From: Vibrio sp. SCSIO 43135
GTDB lineage: Bacteria > Pseudomonadota > Gammaproteobacteria > Enterobacterales > Vibrionaceae
DNA length: 64,000 bases
NCBI RefSeq assembly: GCF_023716665.1
Contig: NZ_CP071859.1
Location: 434,001-498,000, forward strand
Direction: 5' to 3'
The notes beneath the pieces were generated by a model that ran no database searches, was not told the origin of the DNA, and saw only the letters and a list, made by a program, of their open reading frames with translations. Numbering within the stretch: the stretch's first letter is position 1; each line of letters opens with the position of its first letter. The position numbers were made by a program, and so were the translations under genes. Positions 27,991-39,198 of the stretch are shown here, piece by piece.

Positions 27991-28911
27991 ATGAAAGTTG
28001 TCATTAGAAGTATTTTGGTTTTGGTGTTTTTCAGCGTGCTTATTGGGTGTGCTGCAAGTACGCCTGCGCCGGTATCTAATGTCACTAAAGGGGCTTCAGG
28101 CTTAAAGAAAGATTATAACTCGGTGTCACGGGGTAGTTATCGTGGTAGCTACTATGAAGTTCAGAAAGGCGATACGCTGTACTTTATTTCATATGTCACA
28201 GATAGAGATGTAAAAGAGATAATACGTTACAACAACTTATCTGCTCCTTATACCATTCGACCAGGACAAAAGCTCATGCTTTGGCGTCCCGCTTATGTTG
28301 CTCCCAACTTTGGTGGTACAGGGGCGGGCGAGGCTCCAGCCGCAGTAGCAGCGACGACAACTCCACCTCCAAGTAAAAGCGCTACTCAAACAACAGCTTC
28401 AAAGAAAACTCCTCCACCTCAAACGGTGGCGAAAAAAGAACCACCAAAGAAGGTTGATCAATCGAAATCAAAGGAGTATGTTAAATCAACAAGTAAACAA
28501 AATGTTAACAAACCCACAAGCAGTAGCACTGCTAGTAATACCAAAGTTACTAAGTGGTTGTGGCCAACGAAAGGGAGAGTCATTAAAAACTTTTCTGCTG
28601 GAGATCAAGGGAATAAGGGCATAGACATCGCAGGACAGCGTGGTCAGTCCATCATTTCGACAGCAGGAGGAACCGTCGTTTATTCGGGAAATGCACTACG
28701 CGGTTACGGCAATCTTGTGATTGTAAAACATAACGACAACTACTTAAGTGCATACGCTCATAATGATCGGTTACTCGTACACGAAGGACAAAGTGTAAAA
28801 GCCGGCCAAAAAATAGCAACAATGGGCAGTTCTGGAACCAACAGTGTTCGTCTACACTTTGAAATTCGCTACCAAGGTAAGTCGGTGAATCCAAAACGCT
28901 ACTTACCATAA
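27991..28911 (+). CDS. nlpD: Lipoprotein NlpD, amidase activator
   Basis: Outer-membrane lipoprotein that activates the amidase AmiC at the septum. The product is 306 residues: signal peptide with lipobox ending at Cys20 (LIGC), LysM domain about 53-95 (YEVQKGDTLYFISYVTDRD), a Pro/Thr/Lys-rich linker with TPPPS and KKTPPPQ, and a C-terminal M23 domain. The M23 domain is degenerate: NKGIDIAG replaces the HxxxD zinc site, as expected for an activator. In E. coli the main rpoS promoter lies inside nlpD, and the same is likely here. Confidence 0.96.
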   Translation: MKVVIRSILVLVFFSVLIGCAASTPAPVSNVTKGASGLKKDYNSVSRGSYRGSYYEVQKGDTLYFISYVTDRDVKEIIRYNNLSAPYTIRPGQKLMLWRPAYVAPNFGGTGAGEAPAAVAATTTPPPSKSATQTTASKKTPPPQTVAKKEPPKKVDQSKSKEYVKSTSKQNVNKPTSSSTASNTKVTKWLWPTKGRVIKNFSAGDQGNKGIDIAGQRGQSIISTAGGTVVYSGNALRGYGNLVIVKHNDNYLSAYAHNDRLLVHEGQSVKAGQKIATMGSSGTNSVRLHFEIRYQGKSVNPKRYLP

Positions 28912-28986
28912 AATTTACTTTGTAAAGGTAATATAGCGACATTAAAGAAGTAGTAATGTCTTGCTAGCTCGCCAGGGGGAGGCGCT

Positions 28987-29967
28987 ATGAGTATCAGCAA
29001 TGCAGCAACGAAAGTCGAAGAGTTCGATTTAGAACAAACGGATATCAGTTCTGAAGAGAGCCAAACTACATCAAAAACTTCTACAGCTGAAGAAAGCAAA
29101 GAAGAGTTTGAAGTTTCCGCCAAAAGCCTTGATGCCACTCAATTGTATTTGGGTGAAATCGGTTTTTCTCCACTCCTAACCGCAGAAGAAGAAGTCTTAT
29201 ACGCTCGTCGAGCGCTACGAGGCGATGAAGCCGCACGTAAGCGTATGATCGAGAGTAACCTTCGTCTTGTGGTGAAAATCTCACGTCGTTACAGCAATCG
29301 TGGTCTTGCGTTACTTGATCTAATTGAAGAAGGTAACTTAGGCTTGATTCGCGCAGTTGAAAAGTTTGATCCAGAAAGAGGTTTCCGATTCTCTACCTAC
29401 GCAACATGGTGGATCAGACAGACCATCGAACGTGCACTAATGAATCAAACGCGTACTATTCGCCTACCTATTCATGTGGTTAAAGAGCTGAATATCTACC
29501 TGCGTACAGCACGTGAGTTATCGCAAAAACTTGACCATGAGCCTACCGCAGAAGAAATTGCAACTAAGCTAGATAAACCAGTTGATGATGTAAGTAAAAT
29601 GCTGCGACTGAATGAGCGCGTGAGTTCTGTGGATACACCAATTGGTGGCGATGGTGAAAAAGCGCTATTGGATATTATTCCAGATATCAACAACTCAGAC
29701 CCAGAGGTTTCCACTCAAGACAATGACATTAAAGACTCCCTAATCCATTGGCTTGATGAACTAAACCCTAAACAAAAAGAAGTGCTAGCACGTCGTTTTG
29801 GATTACTGGGCTATGAGCCTTCAACGCTTGAAGAAGTAGGGCGTGAAATCAACCTAACTCGTGAGCGTGTACGTCAAATCCAAGTGGAAGGTTTACGCCG
29901 CTTAAGAGAAATCTTGATCAAACAAGGCTTGAACATGGAAAACCTGTTCAGCGTTGAAGATGAATAA
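28987..29967 (+). CDS. rpoS: RNA polymerase sigma factor RpoS
   Basis: Stationary-phase and general stress sigma factor. The product is 326 residues, close to E. coli (330). Region 1.2 begins near [22 protein letters not shown]; region 2 has [27 protein letters not shown] and [16 protein letters not shown]; region 4.2 has [18 protein letters not shown]. An AGGGGGAGG ribosome site ahead of the ATG is strong. It closes the surE-pcm-nlpD-rpoS run and ends at a strong terminator facing mutS. Confidence 0.98.
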   Translation: MSISNAATKVEEFDLEQTDISSEESQTTSKTSTAEESKEEFEVSAKSLDATQLYLGEIGFSPLLTAEEEVLYARRALRGDEAARKRMIESNLRLVVKISRRYSNRGLALLDLIEEGNLGLIRAVEKFDPERGFRFSTYATWWIRQTIERALMNQTRTIRLPIHVVKELNIYLRTARELSQKLDHEPTAEEIATKLDKPVDDVSKMLRLNERVSSVDTPIGGDGEKALLDIIPDINNSDPEVSTQDNDIKDSLIHWLDELNPKQKEVLARRFGLLGYEPSTLEEVGREINLTRERVRQIQVEGLRRLREILIKQGLNMENLFSVEDE

Positions 29968-29981
29968 GCGAAAAGGGTAGT

Positions 29982-30011
29982 AAAAAAGGTACTGATTTCA
30001 GTACCTTTTTT
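29982..30011. terminator. Bidirectional terminator between rpoS and mutS
   Basis: AAAAAAGGTACTGA (29982-29995) and TCAGTACCTTTTTT (29998-30011) around TT; six-base T runs on both strands. It lies between the convergent genes rpoS and mutS. Confidence 0.95.
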
Positions 30012-30038
30012 GTTTCTATTTTGTTTTATTAGGAGCGA

Positions 30039-32603
30039 CTAAAGCAGTTTCTTTAGTCGGTAGAGTTCTTCTAATGCCTGACGTGGAGTGAGGTCATCCG
30101 GGTCGATATTCGCCAAGGCTTCTTCTACTTCACTTGGTTCAGGAATCAAGCTCAGTTGGTTAGCAATATCAACGTTACTACTGGTTGATGACGCATTCGG
30201 TTGTTGGCTGAGTTGCTCAAGCTGAGTGAGCTTACCTCGTGCATTCTTGATAACCGTTTTCGGCACACCTGCAAGCCCCGCAACCGCGAGACCATAAGAT
30301 TTACTTGCCGCTCCTTCTTGAACAGCATGCATGAAAGCAATGCTGTCGCCATGTTCAACCGCATCTAGGTGAACATTTGCTAAGCTTGGTAGCTGATTTG
30401 GCAACTCTGTAAGCTCAAAGTAGTGAGTGGCGAATAAAGTCATAGCACCGATTTGGGTTGCTAGCCACTCTGCACTTGCCCAAGCTAGTGAAAGACCATC
30501 ATAGGTGCTGGTGCCTCGGCCGATCTCGTCCATCAGAACCAAGCTATTTTCGGTAGCATTGTGCAGGATATTCGCGGTTTCAGTCATTTCAACCATAAAG
30601 GTAGAGCGACCAGAGGCTAAATCATCCGATGCACCAATTCGAGTGAAAATCCGATCAACCGAACCAATTGTCGCCGCTTCTGCAGGAACATAACAGCCTA
30701 TGTGAGCCATTAGTGCAATCAGGGCCGTTTGACGCATGTACGTTGACTTACCCCCCATGTTTGGACCAGTGATGATCAACATTTTCCTTTGGCTATTAAG
30801 CTCAATTGGATTGGCAATAAATGGCTCATCCATGACCTGTTCTACTACTGGGTGGCGGCCAGCTTGAATGTGGATGCCTACTGTGGAACCGAGCTGAGGA
30901 CGGCAGTAGTCCAATGTTTCTGCACGCTCTGCAAAGTTTTGTAGAACATCTAGCTGAGAAACAGCAGAGGCGAGGTTTTGCAGCTTCTCAAGGTTGGGTA
31001 GCAGTAAATCAAATAGTTCATCCCACAGTTTCTTCTCTAGTGCGAGCGCTTTTGAGCGTGAGTTGAGAACTTTGTCTTCATGTTCTTTTAGCTCTGGAAT
31101 GATGTAGCGTTCCGCATTTTTTAGTGTTTGACGACGCACATAATGCGGCGGAACGAGATGACTTTGCCCACGGCTGACTTGAATGAAGAACCCGTGGACA
31201 TTGTTATAGCCTACTTTGAGAGAATCTATTCCGTGGTGCTCACGTTCATCCGCTTCCAGTTTGTCTAGGTACTCTGTTGCGCCATCGGCCAGTTTACGCC
31301 ACTCATCAAGTTCTGCGTTGTAACCTTCTGCAATCACGCCGCCATCACGAATAACAACGGGCGGATTATCTTTAATAGCGCGTTCGAGTAACTCACATAC
31401 ATCTTCATTTGGTGCCGCATATTGGGCGAGCTTGGTTAAATACGGGTGCTGAATGCTAGATAATGTGGTTTCAAGATCAGGCAGTTGTTGCAAGGCCTGG
31501 CGCAAACGAGCCATATCTCTTGGTCTTGCTGAGCGCAGTGCTAATCGAGCGAGTATGCGTTCAATATCCCCAATTTGCTTAAGTACCGGCTGCAGTTCAA
31601 CAAATAGTGATTGGTCTTTCAGTTCTGAAATCGCATCGAGTCGTTGATTTAGCGTGTCTGTGCAGCGCATTGGCTGATGGAGCCAGCGCTTTAGCATACG
31701 GCTACCCATTGCGGTAGCTGTCTTGTCGAGCACTTCGGCGAGCGTGTTGTCACTACCACCAGACAAGTTTTGTGTGATCTCTAGGTTGCGGCGAGTCGCG
31801 GCATCAAGAATGACAGAGTGATCTTGGCGATCGAACGTTAACGAACGAATATGAGGCAGTGCGGTTCGCTGAGTATCTTTAACATATTGGATCAAACATC
31901 CAGCGGCACATAAGCCTAGCTTCGCGTGCTCGACACCAAAACCGACCAAGTCTTTAGTACCAAACTGCTGATTAAGTTGTTGTTTAGCAGTATCAAGTTC
32001 GAATTCCCATACTGGACGGCGGCGATTGCCGCTTCGGCCATTCATTAGTTGTACTGGTTCAAAATCTTCCGGGAAAAGCAGTTCGCGTGGAGCTGTGCGC
32101 TGTAACTCGGCCGCCATTGCTTCTTCTGTTTCTGGCTCTGTAAGTTGGAAACGGCCAGATGTTACGTCGAGAGTGGCGTAACCAAACTTACCTTGGTGAT
32201 GGTAGATAGCAGCGATTAAGTTATCGACTCGCTCAGACAGCAGCGCTTCATCAGTCACCGTGCCAGGGGTAACAATACGCACGACTTTTCGTTCAACAGG
32301 GCCTTTGCTGGTAGCAGGATCGCCCACCTGCTCGCAGATAGCGACAGATTCCCCAAGTTGAACCAATTTAGCTAAATAACCTTCGACAGCATGGAAAGGG
32401 ACCCCGGCCATAGGAATAGGCTCGCCAGCTGAAGCACCACGTTTGGTTAAAGAGATATCAAGTAACTGGGACGCTCGTTTTGCGTCATCGTAGAAAAGCT
32501 CATAGAAATCCCCCATACGATAGAACAGCAATATTTCTGGGTTTTCAGCTTTTAGCTTCAAGTATTGCTGCATCATTGGAGTGTGTTTTTGGTCGGCTTT
32601 CAC
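30039..32603 (-). CDS. mutS: DNA mismatch repair protein MutS
   Basis: Recognises mismatches and starts methyl-directed repair with MutL and MutH. The product is 854 residues (E. coli 853). The start is GTG (32601-32603 on the minus strand), giving [14 protein letters not shown]. The mismatch-binding Phe-x-Glu is in RMGDFYELF near residue 31. The ATPase domain has [13 protein letters not shown] (Walker A, near 613) and [13 protein letters not shown] (Walker B). The C-terminus ends with a beta-clamp and tetramer region. It converges on rpoS with only 71 bp between stops. Confidence 0.98.
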   Translation of the reverse strand: MKADQKHTPMMQQYLKLKAENPEILLFYRMGDFYELFYDDAKRASQLLDISLTKRGASAGEPIPMAGVPFHAVEGYLAKLVQLGESVAICEQVGDPATSKGPVERKVVRIVTPGTVTDEALLSERVDNLIAAIYHHQGKFGYATLDVTSGRFQLTEPETEEAMAAELQRTAPRELLFPEDFEPVQLMNGRSGNRRRPVWEFELDTAKQQLNQQFGTKDLVGFGVEHAKLGLCAAGCLIQYVKDTQRTALPHIRSLTFDRQDHSVILDAATRRNLEITQNLSGGSDNTLAEVLDKTATAMGSRMLKRWLHQPMRCTDTLNQRLDAISELKDQSLFVELQPVLKQIGDIERILARLALRSARPRDMARLRQALQQLPDLETTLSSIQHPYLTKLAQYAAPNEDVCELLERAIKDNPPVVIRDGGVIAEGYNAELDEWRKLADGATEYLDKLEADEREHHGIDSLKVGYNNVHGFFIQVSRGQSHLVPPHYVRRQTLKNAERYIIPELKEHEDKVLNSRSKALALEKKLWDELFDLLLPNLEKLQNLASAVSQLDVLQNFAERAETLDYCRPQLGSTVGIHIQAGRHPVVEQVMDEPFIANPIELNSQRKMLIITGPNMGGKSTYMRQTALIALMAHIGCYVPAEAATIGSVDRIFTRIGASDDLASGRSTFMVEMTETANILHNATENSLVLMDEIGRGTSTYDGLSLAWASAEWLATQIGAMTLFATHYFELTELPNQLPSLANVHLDAVEHGDSIAFMHAVQEGAASKSYGLAVAGLAGVPKTVIKNARGKLTQLEQLSQQPNASSTSSNVDIANQLSLIPEPSEVEEALANIDPDDLTPRQALEELYRLKKLL

Positions 32604-32688
32604 GGCTAATATCTTTCGTTTATTGCAATTGCGGCTTAGGATACGTGAATCACTGTCACGCGAAAAGGTTCAAAGAGGTTTTTCAGAC

Positions 32689-33180
32689 ATGGAATCACAT
32701 ACACAACTCAGCCAAGAACTTGGCATGTTGCTGCTTCAAAAATCACAGGTCCTCACCACCGCAGAGTCTTGTACTGGTGGCGGTATTGCAACAGCGGTTA
32801 CCGATATTGCAGGTAGCTCAGCTTGGTTTGACCGCGCGTTCATCACCTACAGTAACCAAGCAAAAGTAGATATGGTCGGAGTGAAGGAATCAACACTCGA
32901 GCAAGTCGGTGCTGTTAGTGAAAAGGTCGTAATAGAAATGGCACAGGGAGCTTTGCTTCATTCCAATGCTACGATTTCAGTGGCGGTCAGCGGTATTGCT
33001 GGACCAAGTGGTGGAAGTGAAGAAAAGCCTGTTGGTACAGTGTGTTTTGCTTGGGCTGATAACCAAGGGTGGCTAAAGGTTGAAACGTACTGTTTTCCAG
33101 GGGACAGAGCACAAGTTCGAGCCCAGACAGTGCGCCATGCTTTGCAGCAGCTCTCTCAGCACTTATCGTCAAGTTCATAA
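32689..33180 (+). CDS. pncC: Nicotinamide-nucleotide amidase (CinA C-terminal family)
   Basis: Deamidates nicotinamide mononucleotide in NAD recycling. The product is 163 residues from the ATG at 32689, which follows the ribosome site AAAGAGG; the longer frame from 32581 overlaps mutS and is unlikely. The motifs are LTTAESCTGGGIATAVTDIAGSS near residue 20 and VAVSGIAGPSGGSEEKPVGTVC near 98. It is divergent from mutS and lies 187 bp ahead of recA, the usual gammaproteobacterial place. Confidence 0.96.
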   Translation: MESHTQLSQELGMLLLQKSQVLTTAESCTGGGIATAVTDIAGSSAWFDRAFITYSNQAKVDMVGVKESTLEQVGAVSEKVVIEMAQGALLHSNATISVAVSGIAGPSGGSEEKPVGTVCFAWADNQGWLKVETYCFPGDRAQVRAQTVRHALQQLSQHLSSSS

Positions 33181-33238
33181 CTTCAAACACATTTTTTGGA
33201 GGGTGAGCACTTCTTGGCAAAAAAAGTTTATACAGGTA

Positions 33239-33266
33239 TAGACACTGTATGAATCAACAGTATAAT
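33239..33266 (+). promoter_or_regulatory. recA promoter with LexA box as spacer
   Basis: TAGACA (33239-33244, -35, five of six matches) and TATAAT (33261-33266, -10) are separated by exactly 16 bp, and that spacer is the SOS box CTGTATGAATCAACAG (33245-33260, CTG-N10-CAG). LexA binding would therefore block polymerase directly. The transcript start is expected near 33273, giving a leader of about 95 bases. Confidence 0.9.
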
Positions 33267-33367
33267 GACAACCAATTAAAGACAAAACTGCATGCCTAGA
33301 TTGCAGCTTTGTACAAAGAACATAATTGACATTCATCGATAAGCAGATGAATACATCGGAGAAAGTG

Positions 33368-34408
33368 ATGGACGAGAACAAACAGAAGGCTCTGGCCGCA
33401 GCTTTAGGTCAGATCGAAAAGCAATTCGGTAAAGGTTCAATCATGCGCCTTGGTGATAACCGCACCATGGATGTTGAAACCATTTCAACAGGTTCACTTT
33501 CTCTTGATATTGCACTGGGTGCTGGTGGCTTGCCAATGGGCCGTATTTGTGAAATCTACGGACCAGAATCGTCAGGTAAAACGACACTTACTCTAGAGCT
33601 TATTGCTGCTGCTCAACGCGCAGGCAAAACGTGTGCATTTATCGATGCAGAGCACGCACTTGACCCAATTTATGCGAAGAAGCTAGGCGTGGATATTGAT
33701 GCACTTCTTGTTTCTCAGCCAGACACTGGTGAGCAAGCACTAGAAATCTGTGATGCATTGGCTCGCTCTGGTGCGATTGACGTTATGGTTGTCGACTCGG
33801 TAGCGGCTCTAACACCTAAAGCAGAGATCGAAGGCGAAATGGGTGATAGCCACATGGGTCTTCAAGCGCGTATGCTTTCACAAGCAATGCGTAAGCTAAC
33901 AGGTAATCTAAAGCAGTCAAACTGTATGTGTATCTTCATCAACCAAATTCGTATGAAGATTGGTGTGATGTTTGGTAACCCTGAAACAACCACGGGTGGT
34001 AATGCACTTAAATTCTACGCTTCAGTTCGTCTAGATATCCGCCGTACAGGCTCTATCAAAGAAGGTGATGAGGTGGTTGGTAATGAAACTCGTATCAAGG
34101 TTGTGAAGAACAAGATTGCGGCACCATTTAAGCAAGCTGAAACTCAGATCCTATATGGACAAGGCTTTAACCGCGAGGGTGAGCTGATTGATTTAGGTGT
34201 TAAGCACAAGTTGGTAGAAAAAGCAGGTGCTTGGTACAGCTACAATGGTGACAAGATCGGTCAAGGTAAAGCAAACGCAGGTAAATACCTACGTGAGAAC
34301 CCAGAAGTGGCACAAACGATTGATAGCAAACTTCGTGAGATGCTATTAACGCCAGCGGTTGCTGATGAGCCTGAAACAGGTGAGATGCCAAAAGAAGAAG
34401 AGTTCTAA
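33368..34408 (+). CDS. recA: Recombinase RecA
   Basis: Strand-exchange ATPase and co-protease for LexA. The product is 346 residues from the ATG at 33368 ([30 protein letters not shown]); the frame is open from 33326 but that start is not supported. Walker A is GPESSGKTT near residue 67; Walker B is in [13 protein letters not shown]; the DNA-binding loop L1 includes [22 protein letters not shown]. The acidic C-terminus ends MPKEEEF. A clear SOS-regulated promoter precedes it and a terminator separates it from recX. Confidence 0.99.
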   Translation: MDENKQKALAAALGQIEKQFGKGSIMRLGDNRTMDVETISTGSLSLDIALGAGGLPMGRICEIYGPESSGKTTLTLELIAAAQRAGKTCAFIDAEHALDPIYAKKLGVDIDALLVSQPDTGEQALEICDALARSGAIDVMVVDSVAALTPKAEIEGEMGDSHMGLQARMLSQAMRKLTGNLKQSNCMCIFINQIRMKIGVMFGNPETTTGGNALKFYASVRLDIRRTGSIKEGDEVVGNETRIKVVKNKIAAPFKQAETQILYGQGFNREGELIDLGVKHKLVEKAGAWYSYNGDKIGQGKANAGKYLRENPEVAQTIDSKLREMLLTPAVADEPETGEMPKEEEF

Positions 34409-34447
34409 ACTTCGACTTTATCTGTTCGTTTCATAACGACTGAGTTG

Positions 34448-34473
34448 AAAGCCCTGCATTGCAGGGCTTTACT
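34448..34473 (+). terminator. Terminator between recA and recX
   Basis: AAAGCCCTGC (34448-34457), loop ATT, GCAGGGCTTT (34461-34470), then only three T followed by ACTG. The short T run fits partial read-through into recX, as known for E. coli recA-recX. Confidence 0.82.
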
Positions 34474-34505
34474 GTATCTATCTTCCAAGCAAATTGCGTC
34501 ACATC

Positions 34506-34973
34506 ATGTACTATCGAAATACTCCACCAACATTGTCATCCAAAGAAGCTGCAATACAACTTCTTAGCCGGCGAGATCATGGCGAATATGAATTACAGCA
34601 AAAATTGGCACTGAAGGGTTATGACGACGATGCCATAGAAGAAGCACTACGCTTTTGCGCCGACCATAACTATTTAGATGACTTGCGTTACGCAAAAAGC
34701 CAAATTCGACAACATGTATACAAAGGCCACGGTGAGCGAAGAATTCGCCAAGAGCTGAATCAAAAACGCGTTTCGGAGTCGACCATTGATGAAGCGTTTT
34801 CTGAAGAGCCGCAAGATTGGTTTGAGTTAGCAAAAGCAGCGGCAGAGAAAAAATTCAAAGGCATTAAAGCGCAAGATCAAAAGGAATACGCCAAACAGGT
34901 GCGGTTCCTCCAATATCGAGGGTATAGCTTTGATCAAATTAGCTATGCACTAAGTGATGACACCGAAAGCTAA
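34506..34973 (+). CDS. recX: Regulatory protein RecX
   Basis: Inhibits RecA filament extension and ATPase. The product is 155 residues from the ATG at 34506 ([30 protein letters not shown]); a TTG four codons upstream at 34494 is also possible and no strong ribosome site decides it. Three RecX three-helix repeats are recognisable, with [27 protein letters not shown] and [12 protein letters not shown]. It lies about 100 bp after recA behind a leaky terminator and is likely expressed by read-through. Confidence 0.92.
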   Translation: MYYRNTPPTLSSKEAAIQLLSRRDHGEYELQQKLALKGYDDDAIEEALRFCADHNYLDDLRYAKSQIRQHVYKGHGERRIRQELNQKRVSESTIDEAFSEEPQDWFELAKAAAEKKFKGIKAQDQKEYAKQVRFLQYRGYSFDQISYALSDDTES

Positions 34974-35029
34974 TCACTTCCTACTTAATCCAATCTCTTC
35001 ATATTGAAAAGCAGGCTCTACAGTAAATC

Positions 35030-35086
35030 GTTCAGAAAAGCAGTTTTGCCTGAACAATACGGCTTATCCGGGTAGCATCTAGCCGT
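35030..35086 (+). promoter_or_regulatory. Two inverted repeats upstream of alaS
   Basis: GTTCAG (35030-35035) / CTGAAC (35050-35055) with inner AAAA/TTTT pairing, then ACGGCT (35059-35064) / AGCCGT (35081-35086). Both lie 55-115 bp ahead of the alaS start. E. coli AlaRS represses its own gene by binding a palindrome near the start of transcription, so one of these could be an operator; no T run suggests a terminator. Confidence 0.4.
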
Positions 35087-35142
35087 AGCTTGGGTATACA
35101 ATACAGCAAAATTCTAACTCGACTATTTTCAGGAAGAGCTGC

Positions 35143-37725
35143 ATGTACATGAGCACTGATGAGGTTCGTAACGCGTTCCTCAAGTTCTTTGAGAGCAAAG
35201 GACACCAAATCGTAGACAGTTCATCGTTGGTTCCACATAACGATCCAACCCTGCTATTTACTAACGCAGGTATGAACCAATTTAAAGATTGCTTCTTAGG
35301 CGCCGAAAAACGTGCCTACACTCGAGCGACTACGGCTCAACGCTGTGTACGTGCTGGTGGTAAACACAACGATCTAGAGAATGTTGGTTTTACTGCTCGC
35401 CACCATACTTTCTTTGAAATGCTTGGTAACTTCAGCTTCGGTGATTACTTCAAAGAAGACGCAATTGCGTTTGCTTGGGAGTTCCTGACTAAGACACTTG
35501 GTCTACCAGAAGAGAAATTACTGGTTACAGTATACGAAACCGATGACGAAGCGTTCGAGATCTGGAACAAGAAAGTTGGCGTTCCTGCCGACAAGATCGT
35601 TCGTATTGGCGACAAAGAAGGTGGTAAGAAGTTCGAATCAGATAACTTCTGGACAATGGGCGATACAGGTCCTTGTGGCCCATGTACTGAAATCTTCTAC
35701 GATCACGGTGAGCACATTTGGGGTGGCCGCCCAGGTACGCCTGAAGAAGATGGTGATCGCTTCATCGAGATCTGGAACAACGTATTCATGCAGTTCAACC
35801 GTCATGCTGATGGCACGATGGAGCCACTACCTAAGCCTGCTGTTGATACAGGTATGGGTATCGAGCGGATCTCTGCAATCATGCAAGGCGTTCACTCAAA
35901 CTACGAAATCGATGTATTCCAAAAGCTAATTAAAGCGACGGCTGAGGTTGTAGGTCACGACGATCTATCAAACCAGTCTCTACGCGTTATTGCTGACCAC
36001 ATCCGTTCTTGTTCATTCCTAATTGCTGATGGCGTTATGCCTTCAAACGAAGGTCGTGGTTACGTACTTCGTCGTATTATCCGTCGTGCAGTTCGCCACG
36101 GTAACAAGCTAGGTGCACAAGGCGTATTCTTTCACAAACTTGTGGGTGTATTGGCTGAAGTAATGGGCAGCGCTGCTGAGGAGCTCAAGAAGCAGCAAGC
36201 GGTTGTTGAAAAAGTACTTCGTATTGAAGAAGAGAACTTTGGCCGTACGTTAGAGCGTGGCATGGTCATTCTTAACGAAGCACTGGACGCACTTGAAGGT
36301 AAAGAGCTAGACGGCGAAACCGTTTTCAAGCTTTACGATACTTACGGCTTCCCTGCTGACTTAACTAACGATGTAGCGCGTGAGCGTGAGTTTACGATCG
36401 ATGAAGCGGGCTTTGAAAAGGCGATGGAAGAGCAGCGTCAACGCGCTCGTGAAGCTGGGCAATTCGGTACTGATTACAACGCGACGATCAAATCTGACGT
36501 CGATTCTGATTTCTGTGGTTACACAGGTACAGAGGGCAAGAGCACTGTAGCGGAAATCTTTGTAGAAGGTGAAGCGGCTGAATCTCTATCTGCTGGTGAT
36601 AAAGCGATTATCATCCTTGGGGAAACGCCATTCTATGCAGAGTCAGGTGGTCAGTGTGGTGACGCGGGTGTACTAAAAACTGAATCTGGTGTATTCAAAG
36701 TTGAAGACACTCAGAAGCTTGGTAACGCAATTGCGCACCACGGCGTTCTAGCTGAAGGTGTTTTAGCTAAAGGTGATGAAGTTGAAGCGGTTGTAGATGC
36801 AGAGCGTCGCGCTGCTATCTCTCTAAACCACTCTGCAACGCACTTACTTCACGCTGCTCTACGCCAAGTACTTGGTGAGCATGTTGCTCAGAAAGGTTCG
36901 CTTGTTAAACCAGAAAACCTACGTTTTGACTTCTCGAACCTAGAAGCGGTAACGCCAGCGGAACTGAAAGAAGTTGAGCGCCTAGTGAATGCTCAAGTTC
37001 GTCGCAACCACGTGATTGAAACTAACATCATGGACATCGAGTCTGCTAAGCAGAAAGGTGCAATGGCACTATTCGGTGAGAAATACGATGATGAAGTTCG
37101 CGTGCTGTCTATGGGCGAGTTCTCAACTGAGCTTTGTGGTGGCATCCACGCTTCAAACACGGGTGACATTGGCCTGTTCAAAATCACTTCTGAAGGTGGT
37201 ATTGCTGCAGGTATTCGTCGTATTGAAGCTGTAACAGGTGAAGCTGCGCTCGATGCTATTGAACAACAACAAGCGAAGTACGAAGAAAAGCTTGTTGAAT
37301 CTGCGCAAAAAGCGAAATCGCTAGAGAAAGAAATTCAGAAACTTAAAGACAAGATGGCTGCAGCAGAGAGTGCAAACATCTTGGGTAAAGTTCAGGAAAT
37401 CAATGGTACGAAAGTGTTGGTTGCAGCTCTTGAAGGTGCAGATAACAAGAACCTACGTACTATGGTTGATGACATTAAGAATCAAGTGGGTAGCGGCGTA
37501 ATTCTTCTTGCCAACATCAATGGTGACAAGATTGGCTTGATTGCCGGTGTAACTAAAGACCTAATTGGTAAAGTGAAAGCGGGTGACTTGGTTAAGATGG
37601 TTGCTGAGCAAGTCGGCGGTAAAGGCGGTGGCCGCCCAGATATGGCGCAAGCGGGCGGTACTGATGTTGCAGCTCTGCCAGATGCGATTCAATCTGTTCA
37701 GCCTTGGCTGGAAGAGCGTCTATAG
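35143..37725 (+). CDS. alaS: Alanyl-tRNA synthetase
   Basis: Charges tRNA-Ala and edits Ser- and Gly-tRNA-Ala. The product is 860 residues. The ATG at 35143 follows AGGAAGAG and gives [16 protein letters not shown], common in Vibrio. The class II core includes [17 protein letters not shown] and [25 protein letters not shown]. The editing domain has the zinc site [12 protein letters not shown] near residue 565 and the [10 protein letters not shown] element. The C-terminal oligomerisation domain has a coiled coil ([21 protein letters not shown]). It lies 169 bp after recX. Confidence 0.98.
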   Translation: MYMSTDEVRNAFLKFFESKGHQIVDSSSLVPHNDPTLLFTNAGMNQFKDCFLGAEKRAYTRATTAQRCVRAGGKHNDLENVGFTARHHTFFEMLGNFSFGDYFKEDAIAFAWEFLTKTLGLPEEKLLVTVYETDDEAFEIWNKKVGVPADKIVRIGDKEGGKKFESDNFWTMGDTGPCGPCTEIFYDHGEHIWGGRPGTPEEDGDRFIEIWNNVFMQFNRHADGTMEPLPKPAVDTGMGIERISAIMQGVHSNYEIDVFQKLIKATAEVVGHDDLSNQSLRVIADHIRSCSFLIADGVMPSNEGRGYVLRRIIRRAVRHGNKLGAQGVFFHKLVGVLAEVMGSAAEELKKQQAVVEKVLRIEEENFGRTLERGMVILNEALDALEGKELDGETVFKLYDTYGFPADLTNDVAREREFTIDEAGFEKAMEEQRQRAREAGQFGTDYNATIKSDVDSDFCGYTGTEGKSTVAEIFVEGEAAESLSAGDKAIIILGETPFYAESGGQCGDAGVLKTESGVFKVEDTQKLGNAIAHHGVLAEGVLAKGDEVEAVVDAERRAAISLNHSATHLLHAALRQVLGEHVAQKGSLVKPENLRFDFSNLEAVTPAELKEVERLVNAQVRRNHVIETNIMDIESAKQKGAMALFGEKYDDEVRVLSMGEFSTELCGGIHASNTGDIGLFKITSEGGIAAGIRRIEAVTGEAALDAIEQQQAKYEEKLVESAQKAKSLEKEIQKLKDKMAAAESANILGKVQEINGTKVLVAALEGADNKNLRTMVDDIKNQVGSGVILLANINGDKIGLIAGVTKDLIGKVKAGDLVKMVAEQVGGKGGGRPDMAQAGGTDVAALPDAIQSVQPWLEERL

Positions 37726-37753
37726 CGCAGTAGCGAAGACTTAATGAAACTCG

Positions 37754-37788
37754 ATGCCCAATCATTTTTGATTGGGCATAATTTATTT
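37754..37788 (+). terminator. Terminator of alaS
   Basis: ATGCCCAATCA (37754-37764), loop TTTT, TGATTGGGCAT (37769-37779), followed by AATTTATTTT. The T run is interrupted, but the 11-pair stem is perfect. Confidence 0.8.
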
Positions 37789-37919
37789 TAGTCTCGCAAA
37801 TATTAGTTTTATTTCAGTAAATCTTGTGTCTACACAATGTTTGCAAAAAGTTTGGCGCGGCATAATGTGCCAAAAGAAACAATCAATGAAAGACTTTGGT
37901 CTTGGGAAGGTGAAGACTG

Positions 37920-39107
37920 GTGAAAAAGCCCCTTATCGTGCAAAAGTTCGGTGGAACGTCTGTAGGCTCAATAGAGCGTATTGAAAATGTCGCAGAACAG
38001 ATCATTAAGGCGAAGAATGACGGTAATCAGGTCGTAGTTGTAGTCTCTGCGATGTCTGGAGAAACAAACAGATTAATGGACCTTGCAAAGCAGGTGGATG
38101 ATGTACCGTGTGCAAGAGAGTTGGATGTACTGCTTTCTTCGGGCGAACAGGTATCTATGGCCTTATTGGCCATGATGCTTAGTAAGCTAGGACACCCGGC
38201 GCGTTCTTTGACCGGTGGCCAGGCCCATATCATTACCGACGGTCAGCATAATGATGCAACGATTAAACACATTGATACTAAAGTGATAAAAGACCTGCTG
38301 GCACAGGAGCAGATTGTCATTGTCGCTGGATTCCAAGGTATCAATGACAATGGGGATATCACCACTCTTGGTCGTGGTGGTTCAGATACTAGCGCTGTTG
38401 TCTTAGCTGGCGCTTTAGCCGCTGATGAGTGTCAGATTTTTACTGATGTTGATGGCGTTTACACTTCTGATCCGCGTGTTGTACCTTCGGCTCAAAAGAT
38501 GGAAGTGATTGATTTCCCATCAATGACTGAAATGGCTCGTAAGGGGGCGAAAGTCCTGCACCTACCATGTGTTGAATTTGCTTGGTCAAACAACTTACCT
38601 CTGCGTGTATTATCTTCATTTACGCCGAGTCAAGGGACGTTAGTGACGGGAGAGGTAGGGGATAAGCCTGTCGTTGGGATTGCTATTCAACGCGAGATGT
38701 CATTGATTCACATAGATAATACTTATCTGTCCAGTATCCAAAAACAGTGTCAAATGCTTGGTATTGCGATTTGGAATGTGATCGAGCATCCAGAACGGGC
38801 AGGCATCGTGATAAAACGCGACGCAAACGCCAAGTTGTCACTGGTTTTCGGTGACAAAATCCGTAATAGTGAAGAGGTAAGCTTGTTAACAACTGTCGGG
38901 TTACAAGCGAAAGGACTTAAAGATCATGCTCATGAACTGCTTTGTCAGCAAGATGTCTCGGTGAGTCATATATCAACAACAGATCGAACGTTGGTATTTG
39001 TGGTGTTACCAAATTGTGTCGACAAAGCGGCTAACATACTGCATGATGCATACATTACTGAAAGCGAAGCATTCGATTGCCAGCAAAAACATGCGTTTTT
39101 GGGTTGA
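37920..39107 (+). CDS. lysC: Aspartate kinase
   Basis: Phosphorylates aspartate, the first step toward lysine, threonine and methionine. The product is 395 residues with a GTG start (37920) after GGGAAGG. The kinase domain opens with KPLIVQKFGGTSVGS and has VSAMSGETNRL and the FTDVDGVYTSDPR nucleotide-binding segment near residue 175; two ACT-like regulatory stretches follow after about residue 260. It is a stand-alone kinase with no homoserine dehydrogenase domain. It sits between alaS and csrA, the standard Vibrio location. The feedback inhibitor cannot be read from the sequence. Confidence 0.93.
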   Translation: MKKPLIVQKFGGTSVGSIERIENVAEQIIKAKNDGNQVVVVVSAMSGETNRLMDLAKQVDDVPCARELDVLLSSGEQVSMALLAMMLSKLGHPARSLTGGQAHIITDGQHNDATIKHIDTKVIKDLLAQEQIVIVAGFQGINDNGDITTLGRGGSDTSAVVLAGALAADECQIFTDVDGVYTSDPRVVPSAQKMEVIDFPSMTEMARKGAKVLHLPCVEFAWSNNLPLRVLSSFTPSQGTLVTGEVGDKPVVGIAIQREMSLIHIDNTYLSSIQKQCQMLGIAIWNVIEHPERAGIVIKRDANAKLSLVFGDKIRNSEEVSLLTTVGLQAKGLKDHAHELLCQQDVSVSHISTTDRTLVFVVLPNCVDKAANILHDAYITESEAFDCQQKHAFLG

Positions 39108-39198
39108 TTTTGATCATTTAGGCAGTTTACGAAAATATAACTTTTGTTAGATAATGGCTTCGTAGCAGATAAAACAGAGATTACTCAAGGAGCAAAGA

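Noticed and set aside
32581..32688. Longer pncC overlapping mutS
   Set aside because: It would overlap the divergent mutS start; the ATG at 32689 has an AAAGAGG site and gives the usual length.
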